A stretch of 64,000 nucleotides of DNA from Thioalkalivibrio sp. K90mix (GTDB lineage Bacteria > Pseudomonadota > Gammaproteobacteria > Ectothiorhodospirales > Ectothiorhodospiraceae). Positions 38,549-47,610 of the stretch are shown here, piece after piece (position 1 is the stretch's first letter; each line of letters opens with the position of its first letter). The notes beneath the pieces were generated by a model, which was not told the origin of the DNA, did no database searches, and saw nothing but the letters and a program-made list of their open reading frames with translations. The stretch spans positions 1-64,000 of the forward strand of contig NC_013889.1 of the NCBI RefSeq assembly GCF_000025545.1, in the 5' to 3' direction. A program made the position numbers and the translations under genes.

Positions 38549-39433
38549 TCAATCCCAGCTGTTGCGGGCGCCCTGGTAAAAGCCGGGGTCGTCGCTGGTG
38601 GCGCCCTGCAGGGTGCAGACCGCCGCCGCGAAGGCCAGCGCGCGTTCGAGCGTGGCGGGCCAGTCCCAGCCCTGCCGCATGCCCAGCAGGACGACACTGG
38701 CAAAGGCATCGCCGGCCCCGACCGCATCGCGCAGCTCGGGCACCGACGGGGCCGGGGCGGCAAAGCGCTCGCCGTTGATGGTGCGGATGCTCGCCCCGTC
38801 GGCCCCGGCGGTGACGACCAGGGCCTGACGGATGCCCGCCTGCTCGAGCAGGGCGGCCTCCGCCTCGTCATCCTCAGCCCCGGGGACCAGGGTAGCCAGC
38901 TCGTCCTGGTTCAGCTTCACCACGTCGGCGTCCCGTATCAGGTCCAGCGTCGTATCTCGCGTATACCAGGGGTCGCGCAGGTTCACGTCCACGAAGCGGT
39001 GCCCGGCGCGTTCGCGCAGGCGTGCCAGCAGGTCGTGATTCCCCCGGCGCAGGGCCAGTGTGCCGTGGTAGAGCAGTGGCGTGGAGGCGGGCAGCGCATC
39101 GGCCCAGGCTGCGGGTACGTCGTCGTAGGCCTGGTCCGGCACGATGGTGTAGCTGGGCTCGCCGCGGGCGAGTTCGACCCGGACTTCGCCGGTCGGGGCT
39201 TCGGGGTGCCGATACAGCCCGCGGGCGTCCATGCCGATCGCATCCATGCGGGCCTGCACCGCGGCGCCCGCCGGGTCGTTGCCTATGCCGCCGACGAAAC
39301 AGACCGGCTCCCCGAGCTGATGCAGGTTCCAGGCGACATTGAACGGCGCTCCGCCCAGGACGCGCTGTCCATCGGGAAAGACATCGAACAGGACCTCGCC
39401 AAAGATCAGCTGGGGGGATGGCTCGGCAATCAC
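38549..39433 (-). CDS. PfkB-family sugar kinase (fructokinase-like)
   Basis: The 294-residue ribokinase-fold kinase has the N-terminal GEVLFDVFPDG, the sugar-site GGAPFNVAWNLHQLG, the N-x-x-E-like KLNQDELATL and the C-terminal signature DAVGAGDAFASV with the catalytic Asp. The FGEVLFD/GGAPFN pattern is that of fructokinases. Fructose release from sucrose-type osmolytes is one possible source of substrate, but no sucrose genes are in the window. It is convergent with the amidotransferase gene and closely follows the diguanylate cyclase gene on the minus strand. Confidence 0.85.
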   Translation of the reverse strand: MIAEPSPQLIFGEVLFDVFPDGQRVLGGAPFNVAWNLHQLGEPVCFVGGIGNDPAGAAVQARMDAIGMDARGLYRHPEAPTGEVRVELARGEPSYTIVPDQAYDDVPAAWADALPASTPLLYHGTLALRRGNHDLLARLRERAGHRFVDVNLRDPWYTRDTTLDLIRDADVVKLNQDELATLVPGAEDDEAEAALLEQAGIRQALVVTAGADGASIRTINGERFAAPAPSVPELRDAVGAGDAFASVVLLGMRQGWDWPATLERALAFAAAVCTLQGATSDDPGFYQGARNSWD

Positions 39434-39467
39434 AACGGCCTCCTATCAGGGAAATTCTCCCGGGGGA

Positions 39468-40769
39468 TCAGGAAGGGTGTGGCTCGCGGTCGGCCCGCTC
39501 CACGCGATCGCGCCCGAGCTTCTTCGCCTGTAGCAGGGCGTGATCCGCGGCGTCGAAGATGGCCGCGGTGGACTGTCCGGCCGCGATCGGGCACATGCCC
39601 GCCGAAATGGTCACGCGCAGCCGCGTCTTGCCGGCCCGTACGATCAGGCGATCCACGGCCTCGCGGATCGAATCGGCACGGCGCTGGCAGGTGTCCGGGT
39701 CGGAGGTGAGGATCATCACGAATTCCTCGCCCCCGTAGCGCGCAACGAAGTCCTCGCTGCGCACGCCCTCGGCCAGGATCTCTGCGACGGCCTTCAGCAC
39801 CTTGTCGCCGGCACTGTGGCCGTATTCGTCGTTGATCGCCTTGAAGCGGTCGATGTCCCAGACCAGCAGGCAGGCCGGTTGCTCCGCCCCCAGGTCCTCC
39901 CGCAGGCCATCGAGGTAGCGCTCGAAAGCCGTGCGATTGGGCAGCCCGGTCAGGCTGTCGCGGTAGGCCTCCGCCCGCGCCTGATCCAGCCGCTTGCGCA
40001 GGGCACTGACCTGCGACTCCAGCGTACGGCCCTTCGCTCGCAGGAGGCGGTTGCGCTCCAGGGCCTCGAGCAGATCGTTCTCCTGCTGATTGCGAAAGGC
40101 CGCCACATGTTCGACCACGCGATCCAGACCCCGGCTGATCTCCTGGCGCAGGGTGGCGATGTCCTCCAGGTCGTCCATGCGGCCCTTCATGGCCCGGACA
40201 TTGTCCGAGATGCCATCGTGCAGGGTGGCAACCGAGGCGCGTGTACGTTCGCTGCGTTTCTCGTCTTCCGACAGGGCCGAGTCGACGTCTTCCAGGCGAT
40301 GCCAGATCTCGCCCACGACGTCCGACAGCTCGTCGCGCTCGTACATGGCGCGCTCGCACTTGTCGTGCAGCACCCGGAAGAGCTGAGAAAGCGTTCGTTC
40401 GATCTCCGAGCGGTCGCGCCGTTCGGTCGCGCGATGCAGGTCATCCAGGCCGGGGTCCAGGAAATCGAACCCGTTCAGTCCGCGGCGCACGACCTCGAGC
40501 ACAGCGCTGGCCAGGTCCTCGTGGTGATCGGAGCTGCGGACCGCGTCGGCCAGCTGTGCACCCAGCCGATCCATCCAGGCAGAGTCGGGCGGGCTGGACT
40601 CCACCGCGCGGGACAGGTCCTGAACCGCGCCATCCAGTGTCGGCACGCGGGCGCTGACCACCGCCAGTGCCCTCAGGGCCACCCGCCTCAGTGCATCCTG
40701 CTGGACCTGCTCGCGCTCCAGGCGGCGCTCGAGGTCGATGATGGTCCTGCGCATCTCGCTGGCGGACAT
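39468..40769 (-). CDS. Diguanylate cyclase (GGDEF) with coiled-coil N-terminus
   Basis: The 433-residue cytoplasmic protein has a long helical, charged N-terminal region (1-265) containing coiled-coil-like segments. A GGDEF domain follows, with DSLTGLPNRTAFERYL, active-site GGEEF (346-350) and an intact allosteric I-site RSED (337-340). It should therefore make cyclic di-GMP with product inhibition. It lacks transmembrane helices and recognisable PAS domains. Its position next to the EEP-hydrolase and dsbA genes matches the pseudomonad PA5487-PA5489 neighbourhood (DgcH-like); I recall this synteny rather than having compared it. Confidence 0.9.
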   Translation of the reverse strand: MSASEMRRTIIDLERRLEREQVQQDALRRVALRALAVVSARVPTLDGAVQDLSRAVESSPPDSAWMDRLGAQLADAVRSSDHHEDLASAVLEVVRRGLNGFDFLDPGLDDLHRATERRDRSEIERTLSQLFRVLHDKCERAMYERDELSDVVGEIWHRLEDVDSALSEDEKRSERTRASVATLHDGISDNVRAMKGRMDDLEDIATLRQEISRGLDRVVEHVAAFRNQQENDLLEALERNRLLRAKGRTLESQVSALRKRLDQARAEAYRDSLTGLPNRTAFERYLDGLREDLGAEQPACLLVWDIDRFKAINDEYGHSAGDKVLKAVAEILAEGVRSEDFVARYGGEEFVMILTSDPDTCQRRADSIREAVDRLIVRAGKTRLRVTISAGMCPIAAGQSTAAIFDAADHALLQAKKLGRDRVERADREPHPS

Positions 40770-40850
40770 GGGGCTCCCGAAAGGGCTGTGGGGTCTGGAC
40801 GTGCCGGGATCATTTAACCGCGTCCGCGACGCGGACGCCAGCGATGGGAC

Positions 40851-41723
40851 TCAGGCGGTGTGGCGGGTTCCGTGTAGCGACTGGGCGGCTGGCAGCTCGA
40901 TCTCGATACCGACCGGGAGGTGGTCGGACAGGGCCACGTTGTACACGCGCATGTCGCTGACATGCAGGTCCGGAGTCAGCAGGATGTGGTCGAACACGAG
41001 GCGCGGATCCCAGGAGGGGTAGGTGGCCGGGCAGCTGATCGGCTCCAGCAGCCCGGTACGGGCGACCAAACGCCGGATCTCCAGGCTGTCCTGCTGGCAG
41101 TTGAGATCCCCCATCACCACGGCGTGGCGTTCCGACTGGATCCGTTCGGCGACGTAGTCCAGCTGGGCCTGGCGTGCGCGCCGGCCGAGTGCCAGGTGCA
41201 GCAGAAACAGCACCAGCTCCTCGCCATTTTCCATTGCGTAACGGGCCTCGATGGCCCCGCGCCCCGGCAGCGGCCCGGGCAGGCGGTGCATCTCGACCCG
41301 TTCCGGCTCAAGCCGCGAAAACAAGGCCAGCGAGTGTTTGGCGAACTGGCCGAGATTGCGGTTGATGCGATTGTAGGTATGCGGGAAGCGGGCCTTTTCC
41401 GACAGATAGGAGGCCAGGTCCACGAAGTTCGAGCGCAGGCTGCCACCGTCCAGCTCCTGGACGCCGACGATGTCGAAGTCGGAGATGAAACGCGCCACGC
41501 GATCCAGGTTGCCGATCCGCCCCTTATAGGGAAGGACGTGCTTCCAGGAGTTGGTCAGATAGTGGTGCAGGCGCGACGAGGGGATGCCCACCTGGGCATT
41601 GAAACTCAACAGGCGCAGGCGCTGCGCGCCCTGGTCGTGCTGATAGGTCAGTCCGCGTACCTCCGGCGAGGCCGGTTGTGCGCGAACGGGTTCGGCATGC
41701 TTGCCGCTGGCCGTGGCCGTCAT
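40851..41723 (-). CDS. Endonuclease/exonuclease/phosphatase (EEP) family protein
   Basis: This 290-residue EEP-fold protein has motifs LLSFNAQVG, DIVGVQELDGGS (metal-binding Glu), MGDLNCQQDS and the C-terminal SDHLPVGIEIEL (catalytic His). The fold covers phosphodiesterases, including nucleases and lipid phosphatases. The substrate is not assigned. ATG at 41723 with GGGGA upstream is chosen; the open frame runs 96 codons further without similarity. The gene is conserved between dsbA and the GGDEF gene in pseudomonads. Confidence 0.86.
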   Translation of the reverse strand: MTATASGKHAEPVRAQPASPEVRGLTYQHDQGAQRLRLLSFNAQVGIPSSRLHHYLTNSWKHVLPYKGRIGNLDRVARFISDFDIVGVQELDGGSLRSNFVDLASYLSEKARFPHTYNRINRNLGQFAKHSLALFSRLEPERVEMHRLPGPLPGRGAIEARYAMENGEELVLFLLHLALGRRARQAQLDYVAERIQSERHAVVMGDLNCQQDSLEIRRLVARTGLLEPISCPATYPSWDPRLVFDHILLTPDLHVSDMRVYNVALSDHLPVGIEIELPAAQSLHGTRHTA

Positions 41724-41770
41724 ACTGCTTTGTTCCCCAGAGAACGGCGGAAGGTCCGCCCGGATACTAC

Positions 41771-43414
41771 CTAGAATGGACAGACCAACTCGCCCAAACG
41801 TTCCGTCAGCTTCAGGTTTTCGCTGTAGTCGACCGGGCAGTCGATGATGGTGACACCGGGGGTGGCGAGGGCCTCGCGCAGGGCGGCCTCCAGGCTGTCG
41901 CCCGGGCCGATGCGCACACCGCTGGCGCCGAACGAGTGCGCCAGCTGGACAAAATCCGGGTTGCCGAAATCGACGAAGGCCTTGCGCCCGTACTCGCGCA
42001 CCTGCTTCCACTCGATCAGGCCGTACGCATTATCGTTCCAGATCAGCACGACAAAGCTCTGGTTCAGGCGCACCGCCGTTTCCAGTTCCTGCACATTCAT
42101 CAGGAAGCCGGCGTCTCCGGTGACCGCGATCACCTGGCGTTCGGGGTAGAGCGCCGCCGCCGCGATCGCTCCCGGCAGGGCGATGCCCATGCTGGCGAAC
42201 CCGTTCGAGATCAGGCAGGTGTTGGGGAGCTCGCAGCGGAACATGCGCGCCATCCAGAGCTTGTGCGCCCCGACATCGGTAATCACCACGGCGTCGAGCT
42301 CGGCCGCGGTGCGAAGGTCCCAGATCAACTTCTGCGGCTTCAGCGGGAACTGGGTGTCCTCGCGATGCTCGTTCATGTCGTCGATCAGGTTCTGGCGCAG
42401 CGGGCGCAGGATGGTCTCCTCGCGCGGGTCCACGAGATCCGTGAGGCGGGCGAGGCAGGTATTTAGGTCGCCGATCACCTCGGATGAGACATTGTAGTGG
42501 CCATCGACCTCGGCCGGGGCGGAGTCGATGTGGATCAGTGTGCGGTCGCCGGTCGGGTGCCAGAGCCTGGGTGGATATTCCACCAGGTCGTAGCCGATAC
42601 AGACGATGACGTCGGCCTTGTGAAAGCCGAAATTGACGAAATCCTGGCTTTGCAGGCCCACCGAGCCCAGGGCCAGCGGGTGGCGGAACGGCAACACGCC
42701 CTTGGCCATGAAGGTGTTCGCGACCGGGATATTCAGCGCGGAGGCCAGCTGCGAAAGGGCTCCGCTGGCTCCCGAGCGGATGACGCCGTTGCCCGCCAGG
42801 ATCAGCGGATGCTGGGCCTCGTTGAGCAACTTCGCCGCGGCCTCCAGGGAGGCCTCGGCCGGCACCGCCTCGGGTCCGGCATGGACCGGGAGTGGCGGGT
42901 TGGGGCATGGCAGGGCGGCCACGTTTTCCGGAAGTTCAATGAAGCTGGCGCCGGGCTTGCCGCCCTCGGCCCACTTGAAGGCTTTGCGGACAACCTCCGG
43001 CAGTATCTCGGGCTCGACCACGCTGGAGCTGTACTTGGTGATCGGCTGGAACAGGCCCTTCAGGTCAAGGACCTGGTGCGACTCCTTGTGCAGCCGGTGA
43101 GTGCTGGCCTGGCCCGCGATCGCGACCAGCGGGGCGTGATCCATGTTGGCATCGGCGACACCGGTGATCAGGTTGGTCGCCCCCGGGCCAAGGGTCGCCA
43201 GGCAGACCCCGGCACGGCCGGACAGGCGACCATGGACGTCGGCCATGAAGGCCGCGCCCTGCTCGTGGCGCGTAGTGATGAACTCGATGGGGGAATCGGC
43301 CAGGGCGTCGAGAACGGCCATGTTCTCTTCGCCCGGCAGGCCGAACACGCGCTCGACCTGTTCCTGTTCCAGGCATTCGACCAGTCGCTGGGCCGTAGTG
43401 ACGGTTGTGCTCAC
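41771..43414 (-). CDS. Acetolactate-synthase-like TPP enzyme
   Basis: This 547-residue thiamine-diphosphate enzyme has the AHAS/AlsS layout: the catalytic Glu region TRHEQGAAFMADV (about 50), a central domain, and the TPP/Mg motif GDAGFLMNVQELETAVRLNQSFVVLIWND (about 440-470). It has no adjacent small-subunit gene (ilvH), so it resembles the catabolic, single-subunit acetolactate synthase (AlsS) rather than the biosynthetic IlvBH pair. Product specificity is unproven. The start is GTG 43414. It lies between dsbA and the EEP gene. Confidence 0.83.
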   Translation of the reverse strand: MSTTVTTAQRLVECLEQEQVERVFGLPGEENMAVLDALADSPIEFITTRHEQGAAFMADVHGRLSGRAGVCLATLGPGATNLITGVADANMDHAPLVAIAGQASTHRLHKESHQVLDLKGLFQPITKYSSSVVEPEILPEVVRKAFKWAEGGKPGASFIELPENVAALPCPNPPLPVHAGPEAVPAEASLEAAAKLLNEAQHPLILAGNGVIRSGASGALSQLASALNIPVANTFMAKGVLPFRHPLALGSVGLQSQDFVNFGFHKADVIVCIGYDLVEYPPRLWHPTGDRTLIHIDSAPAEVDGHYNVSSEVIGDLNTCLARLTDLVDPREETILRPLRQNLIDDMNEHREDTQFPLKPQKLIWDLRTAAELDAVVITDVGAHKLWMARMFRCELPNTCLISNGFASMGIALPGAIAAAALYPERQVIAVTGDAGFLMNVQELETAVRLNQSFVVLIWNDNAYGLIEWKQVREYGRKAFVDFGNPDFVQLAHSFGASGVRIGPGDSLEAALREALATPGVTIIDCPVDYSENLKLTERLGELVCPF

Positions 43415-43455
43415 GCGTTACGCCACCCGACGCTGGACCCTGGACATGGGCGGGG

Positions 43456-44088
43456 TCAGCCCCGGGCCCGTTCGATCAGGAAATCGGCGACGTCGAGCAT
43501 CTCCTCGTGGCTGCGCGTCATGCTGGCCGAGACCACGGCCTCGCCGTCGATGACCAGGGTGGGCACACCCTCGACGCCGTACTCCTGAACGTCCTGGCCG
43601 GCCTCGGTGACCTTGCGGCGGATCTCCTCGGAGCGCATCACCTCGCGGAACTCGTCGGCGTCGAGGCCGCGCTGGTTGATAAAGCGCAGGATGGCGCTTT
43701 CCGAGCGCAGCTCGCGACCCTGGTCATGGATGGCGTCGTAGAACGGTTGATGGACCTCGTTCAGCACTTCCAGCTTCTGTGCGGTGTAGAAGACGCGCGC
43801 ATGCAGGGCCCAGACATCGTTCATCGGCGCGGGCAGATAGACGAACTCGACATCGTCATCCAGCCCCTTCTGCCACTCCTGCACATAGGGCTCGAACGAG
43901 TAGCAGTGCGGGCAGCCATACCAGAAGACCTCGACCACCTGGATCTTGCCATCCTCCAGGCCGGTTTCGACCGGCGGCTGGATGGTGCGGAAGTTCTGAC
44001 CATCCCGGTATTCGCGGGCCAGGCTGGTGCCGGTTGCCAGCAGCAATCCGGCACCGCCCATGGCACCCAGGAAATCACGACGCCTCAT
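43456..44088 (-). CDS. dsbA: Thiol:disulfide oxidoreductase DsbA
   Basis: The 210-residue periplasmic thioredoxin-fold oxidase has active site C-P-H-C in VFWYGCPHCYSFEP (about 57-60), the cis-Pro in GVEGVPTLVIDG and the alpha-helical insert. The N-terminus MRRRDFLGAMGGAG matches a twin-arginine (Tat) signal (RRxFLG) rather than a classical Sec peptide, which is unusual for DsbA. It begins directly after the ccsA stop codon (no gap), linking disulfide formation with cytochrome c maturation. Confidence 0.92.
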   Translation of the reverse strand: MRRRDFLGAMGGAGLLLATGTSLAREYRDGQNFRTIQPPVETGLEDGKIQVVEVFWYGCPHCYSFEPYVQEWQKGLDDDVEFVYLPAPMNDVWALHARVFYTAQKLEVLNEVHQPFYDAIHDQGRELRSESAILRFINQRGLDADEFREVMRSEEIRRKVTEAGQDVQEYGVEGVPTLVIDGEAVVSASMTRSHEEMLDVADFLIERARG

Positions 44089-45261
44089 TTACAGCTCTCC
44101 GTAGGAATGCAGCCCGGACAGGAACATATTCACGCCCAGGAAGGTGAAGGTGGTCACGAACAGACCGATGATGGCCCACCAGGCCATGACCGGGCCGCGC
44201 CAGCCCTTGGTGAAGCGCATATGCAGCCAGGACGCGTAGGTCAGCCACAGAATCAGGCTCCAGGTCTCCTTCGGATCCCAGGTCCAGTAGCCGCCCCAGG
44301 CCTCGGCCGCCCACATCGCGCCCAGTACGGTGGCGATGGTGAAGAAGGCGAAACCGATCGCGATGGCCTTGTACATCACACTGTCCAGCGCATCCTTGCT
44401 GGGCAGCCGATGGGTGATCGCGGCATCCGGCCGGGTGCGCTCGAAACGGTGCTTGATCAGGTAGGCCACACCCAGCATGGCCGCGATGGCAAAGCCGCCG
44501 TAGCCGACGAAGTTGGTCGGTACGTGGATCTTCATCCACCAGGAGTTGAGGGCCGGCACCAGCGGTTCGATCTCGTGCGCCTGGCGGTCCCACATGTACC
44601 ACAGCAGGAAAGTCACCGAGGCGGCGATCACCAGCATCACGAAGGCGCCCATGGTGCGCTGACCGGTGCGCTGCTCGTAGTACAGGTACATGAGCGTGGT
44701 CATTACCGCCAGCAGGATGAATACCTCGTAGAGGTTGGACACCGGGATGTAGCCCCAGCTGGGGTCGGTCAGGTAGATCTCGCGCCAGCGCACCATCAGC
44801 GCCATCATGCCGGCGCCCGAGCCGATCCAGGCGAAAGCGGCCCCGAGGCGCGACGGGAAGTCGGATTTGCTGAACAGGCCGAGGATGTAGGTCGCGGTGG
44901 CCATGTAGAGCATCACGCTCATCCACATCACACCGGCCTGGCCGGAGCCAATGTAGTTCAGCCAGAAGTTGGTGCTGCCCCGGGCCAGATCGTCACCGTA
45001 CAACCAGACCCCGAACAGCGAGAGCGCGGCGACGATGATCGAAAAGAGCTGCCAGGGGCGCCAGAACCAGCCCAACCAGGCACTCATGCCGGCGGCGAGG
45101 ATCAGGCCGCCGGTGTCGTAGCGATCCATCAGGTGGCCATACTGCCAGTGAGCGATCACCGCAACGGCGAGCACCAGCGCAAAGTATGCCCAGTCGAGCG
45201 GCCGGATGCGCCGGAAGATACTGGGCCGTTCAAAATCCAGGGCCTCATGGGGTACTGACAT
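44089..45261 (-). CDS. ccsA: Cytochrome c maturation haem handling protein CcsA (ResC/CcsB)
   Basis: This 390-residue polytopic protein of System II cytochrome c biogenesis has about eight to nine helices. It carries the haem-binding WWD signature AWGGYWTWDPKETWSLILWL (about 315-335) and conserved histidines (KIHVPTNFVGYG; ASWLHMRF). Together with ResB it moves and attaches haem to apocytochromes in the periplasm. It is 47 bp downstream of resB and abuts dsbA. Confidence 0.93.
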   Translation of the reverse strand: MSVPHEALDFERPSIFRRIRPLDWAYFALVLAVAVIAHWQYGHLMDRYDTGGLILAAGMSAWLGWFWRPWQLFSIIVAALSLFGVWLYGDDLARGSTNFWLNYIGSGQAGVMWMSVMLYMATATYILGLFSKSDFPSRLGAAFAWIGSGAGMMALMVRWREIYLTDPSWGYIPVSNLYEVFILLAVMTTLMYLYYEQRTGQRTMGAFVMLVIAASVTFLLWYMWDRQAHEIEPLVPALNSWWMKIHVPTNFVGYGGFAIAAMLGVAYLIKHRFERTRPDAAITHRLPSKDALDSVMYKAIAIGFAFFTIATVLGAMWAAEAWGGYWTWDPKETWSLILWLTYASWLHMRFTKGWRGPVMAWWAIIGLFVTTFTFLGVNMFLSGLHSYGEL

Positions 45262-45308
45262 GGATCGCTCCTCCGACTGCTACCGGTTAGTCGTTCTTAT
45301 TAGTTGAT

Positions 45309-47345
45309 TCACTTCTGGCCATCGCCCGAGCCGTTGGCCGGCTTCTGATCGATGATCCAACGCTTAAGATGCGCGAAACGGTTCTCGAATTCTACCTTGT
45401 GCCGGTTACTGGTTCCGGCCATGGTCACCTGCGTCCCGCTGCCGTCTTCACGGCGTCGGGCGATGATCCACAGACGCTGATACGACACGTAAAACATCAG
45501 GAAAATCCCGATGATCAGCATCACGCTGCCGGTGTACACCGTGCTTTGCCCCGGGGCGCGCGCAATCTGGAGACCGGAGGCCTCGCGGTGCTCGAAGTCG
45601 CTCAGGTGGAAATAGAACGGTGACTCGTAGAGGCTGATCGCGTTGATTGCGGAGACAGCGTCTTCCAGCCAGCGCTGCTCCTCTTCCTGGATCGAGACCA
45701 CACCCTCGTCTTCCAGGACCTCCATGTACAGGCCCTGTAGTCCGGCGTGCAGCACCCGCATCAGGAGCTGGCCGACCTGCTCGCGCTGTTCTTCCGGCAC
45801 GCGGCGGTCAATCTCCGCGTGCACCGCGCCGTATCCGCCCTCGGCGAACAGGCGCATCAGCTCCGAGGTCGTCTGGGCGATCGCGGTGCCGGAGGGATCG
45901 TCGGCCGCGACTTCGCGCGCGATGGTGTTGCGCACCTCGGCGTTGTGCAGCATTGCCAGGTAGGTGCGGAAACGGTCCAGCGAGTCATCGGCATCCGCCG
46001 GCAGGAACAGGTACACGAACTCGTCACTCGGGCTCTCGCGTACGCCACTGAGGAAGTACATCGCCCCTTCCTGCAGTGCAGGCCGCATGTAGTTGCGGTA
46101 GTAAAGCCCGTGCCCGGTGCGATCCATCAGGCGGAAATCGAAGCTCGGGCCCAGCTGACGGTTCTCGCGCTGGCCTTCTTCATTCAGCAGCGGTACGACA
46201 TTCTGGTCCTTGAAGTCGATGAACTCGATGATGCGCGTGTCACCCTGCGGGGTCGGGATTTCCTGCTCCTGGAATACGCGCCCGGGGACTTCCAGCGAGC
46301 GCAGGGCTTCGCCGCCGAGCGGGATCGCCTCGATATCGAGGCGGGTGCCGCCATCGGCGAAGCTGGCCTGGTAGATCGCGTACCCGTTGTAGATCAGCGG
46401 GTGGTTGACCGAGATGGTATGCCGCAGCGGCTCGTCGCGGTTGGGGTCATGGATCACGAGATCCGACTCGTAGGAGCTTTCCGCGCCGGTCGAGAAGCGC
46501 TCGATTCGGAACTCTTCCAGCTCGATACGAAACGGCAGTTGCTGGACGAAATAGCCCTCGCGCATCGGCAGGAACACCACGTCCGCGGAGGAGCCCTCCG
46601 GGATTTCGACCATGCCGCGGAACGAGGGATTGGAGACCGGCACCCAGGCCGAGCGCGGTACTTCGGACACCGGGACGCCCCGGGTCTCGATCTCGATGAT
46701 GCCCAGCCACTCTTTGGCCTTGAGCAGCGTCGAGCCGTCTGCCAGCGCGCCCACGCAGATCACCACGATCCCGACGTGGGTCAGCAGATAGCCGAGGCGG
46801 TTCCAGCGGCCCTTCATGGCCGCGATCACCGTCTGGCCCTCGGATTCCTTCTCGCGTGCCTTGAAGCCCTGGGCCTTCAGCACACGCCGGGCATGATCAA
46901 TGAATTCTTGCTGCGACTGGTCCAGCTCCCCGGTCGCGCTCGAGTGGAACGAGCGCAGGGACTTTTCCTTCACCTGCAGGTTGTAGCGCCGCAGGTCCTT
47001 CAGGATGCCCGGGCTCTGACGGTAGACGCAGAACGAGGTGGAGACCACCAGGAAGGTGACGATCAGCAGGAACCACGTGGCGGAATAGACCTGATAAAGC
47101 CCCATGCCGGCAAAGATCTCGTGCCAGAAGGGACCGTAGTCGATCAGGTAGTCGGTATAGGGCTGGTTCTGGACGAGCACTGTACCGATTACGGAGGCGA
47201 TGGCCAGTGCCACCAGCAGGGTGATCGCCAGGCTCATGGAACCCATGAACTCGACCAGGATGCGGCTGCGCCGCGGGGCGCGGGCGGACTTGCTGCGGGC
47301 ACCGGTCGCGGGAGCAGACCCGGCCACCTGTTCGTTATTCGACAT
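45309..47345 (-). CDS. resB: Cytochrome c biogenesis protein ResB (Ccs1)
   Basis: The 678-residue System II partner of CcsA has three N-terminal helices (about 35-190), a long periplasmic domain and a fourth helix near the C-terminus (STVYTGSVMLIIGIFLMFYVSYQRLW). The conserved GYLLTHVGIVVICVG and FHSSATGE regions fit Ccs1/ResB. The periplasmic domain has an approximately 150-residue helical insert rich in Glu and Arg near 450-580, as seen in proteobacterial members. ATG at 47345 has AGG upstream; the frame is open 13 codons further. Confidence 0.92.
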   Translation of the reverse strand: MSNNEQVAGSAPATGARSKSARAPRRSRILVEFMGSMSLAITLLVALAIASVIGTVLVQNQPYTDYLIDYGPFWHEIFAGMGLYQVYSATWFLLIVTFLVVSTSFCVYRQSPGILKDLRRYNLQVKEKSLRSFHSSATGELDQSQQEFIDHARRVLKAQGFKAREKESEGQTVIAAMKGRWNRLGYLLTHVGIVVICVGALADGSTLLKAKEWLGIIEIETRGVPVSEVPRSAWVPVSNPSFRGMVEIPEGSSADVVFLPMREGYFVQQLPFRIELEEFRIERFSTGAESSYESDLVIHDPNRDEPLRHTISVNHPLIYNGYAIYQASFADGGTRLDIEAIPLGGEALRSLEVPGRVFQEQEIPTPQGDTRIIEFIDFKDQNVVPLLNEEGQRENRQLGPSFDFRLMDRTGHGLYYRNYMRPALQEGAMYFLSGVRESPSDEFVYLFLPADADDSLDRFRTYLAMLHNAEVRNTIAREVAADDPSGTAIAQTTSELMRLFAEGGYGAVHAEIDRRVPEEQREQVGQLLMRVLHAGLQGLYMEVLEDEGVVSIQEEEQRWLEDAVSAINAISLYESPFYFHLSDFEHREASGLQIARAPGQSTVYTGSVMLIIGIFLMFYVSYQRLWIIARRREDGSGTQVTMAGTSNRHKVEFENRFAHLKRWIIDQKPANGSGDGQK

Positions 47346-47537
47346 GCTGAAACCTGCGTTGACCTTCGCGACTATGCGAAGCACCCCTGTCGGGGTTCAA
47401 TTTCCTAGACAAACTGCACGGAAGTTTCGTGCAAACCCTGTTACTGGAGCTGGCCAGTTTCTCTGATCCGACCTGTCTGACGTGCCGAGCCCCCGCTCCA
47501 TTCCCGGTGGCGGAAAAATTTGTCTGCCCCGGACAGC

Positions 47538-47566
47538 AAAAAAGGGGCGGCCTATGGCCGCCCCTT
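47538..47566 (-). terminator. Intrinsic terminator of cytochrome c4 gene
   Basis: The 11-bp perfect stem AAGGGGCGGCC / GGCCGCCCCTT with a 3-nt loop (47542-47566) is followed on the minus strand by six T (complement of 47543-47538). It lies 45 bp after the cytochrome c4 stop. Confidence 0.92.
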
Positions 47567-47610
47567 CCCTGGGAGGTTCGCCGCCCGGACTGCACGGCGC
47601 TCCGGCACGA

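Noticed and set aside
36121-38871. A 916-codon minus-strand open frame
   Set aside because: It lies antisense to the asparagine-synthetase-like gene, whose motifs are complete. Its translation is low-complexity and shows no family; it is a by-product of high GC codon bias.
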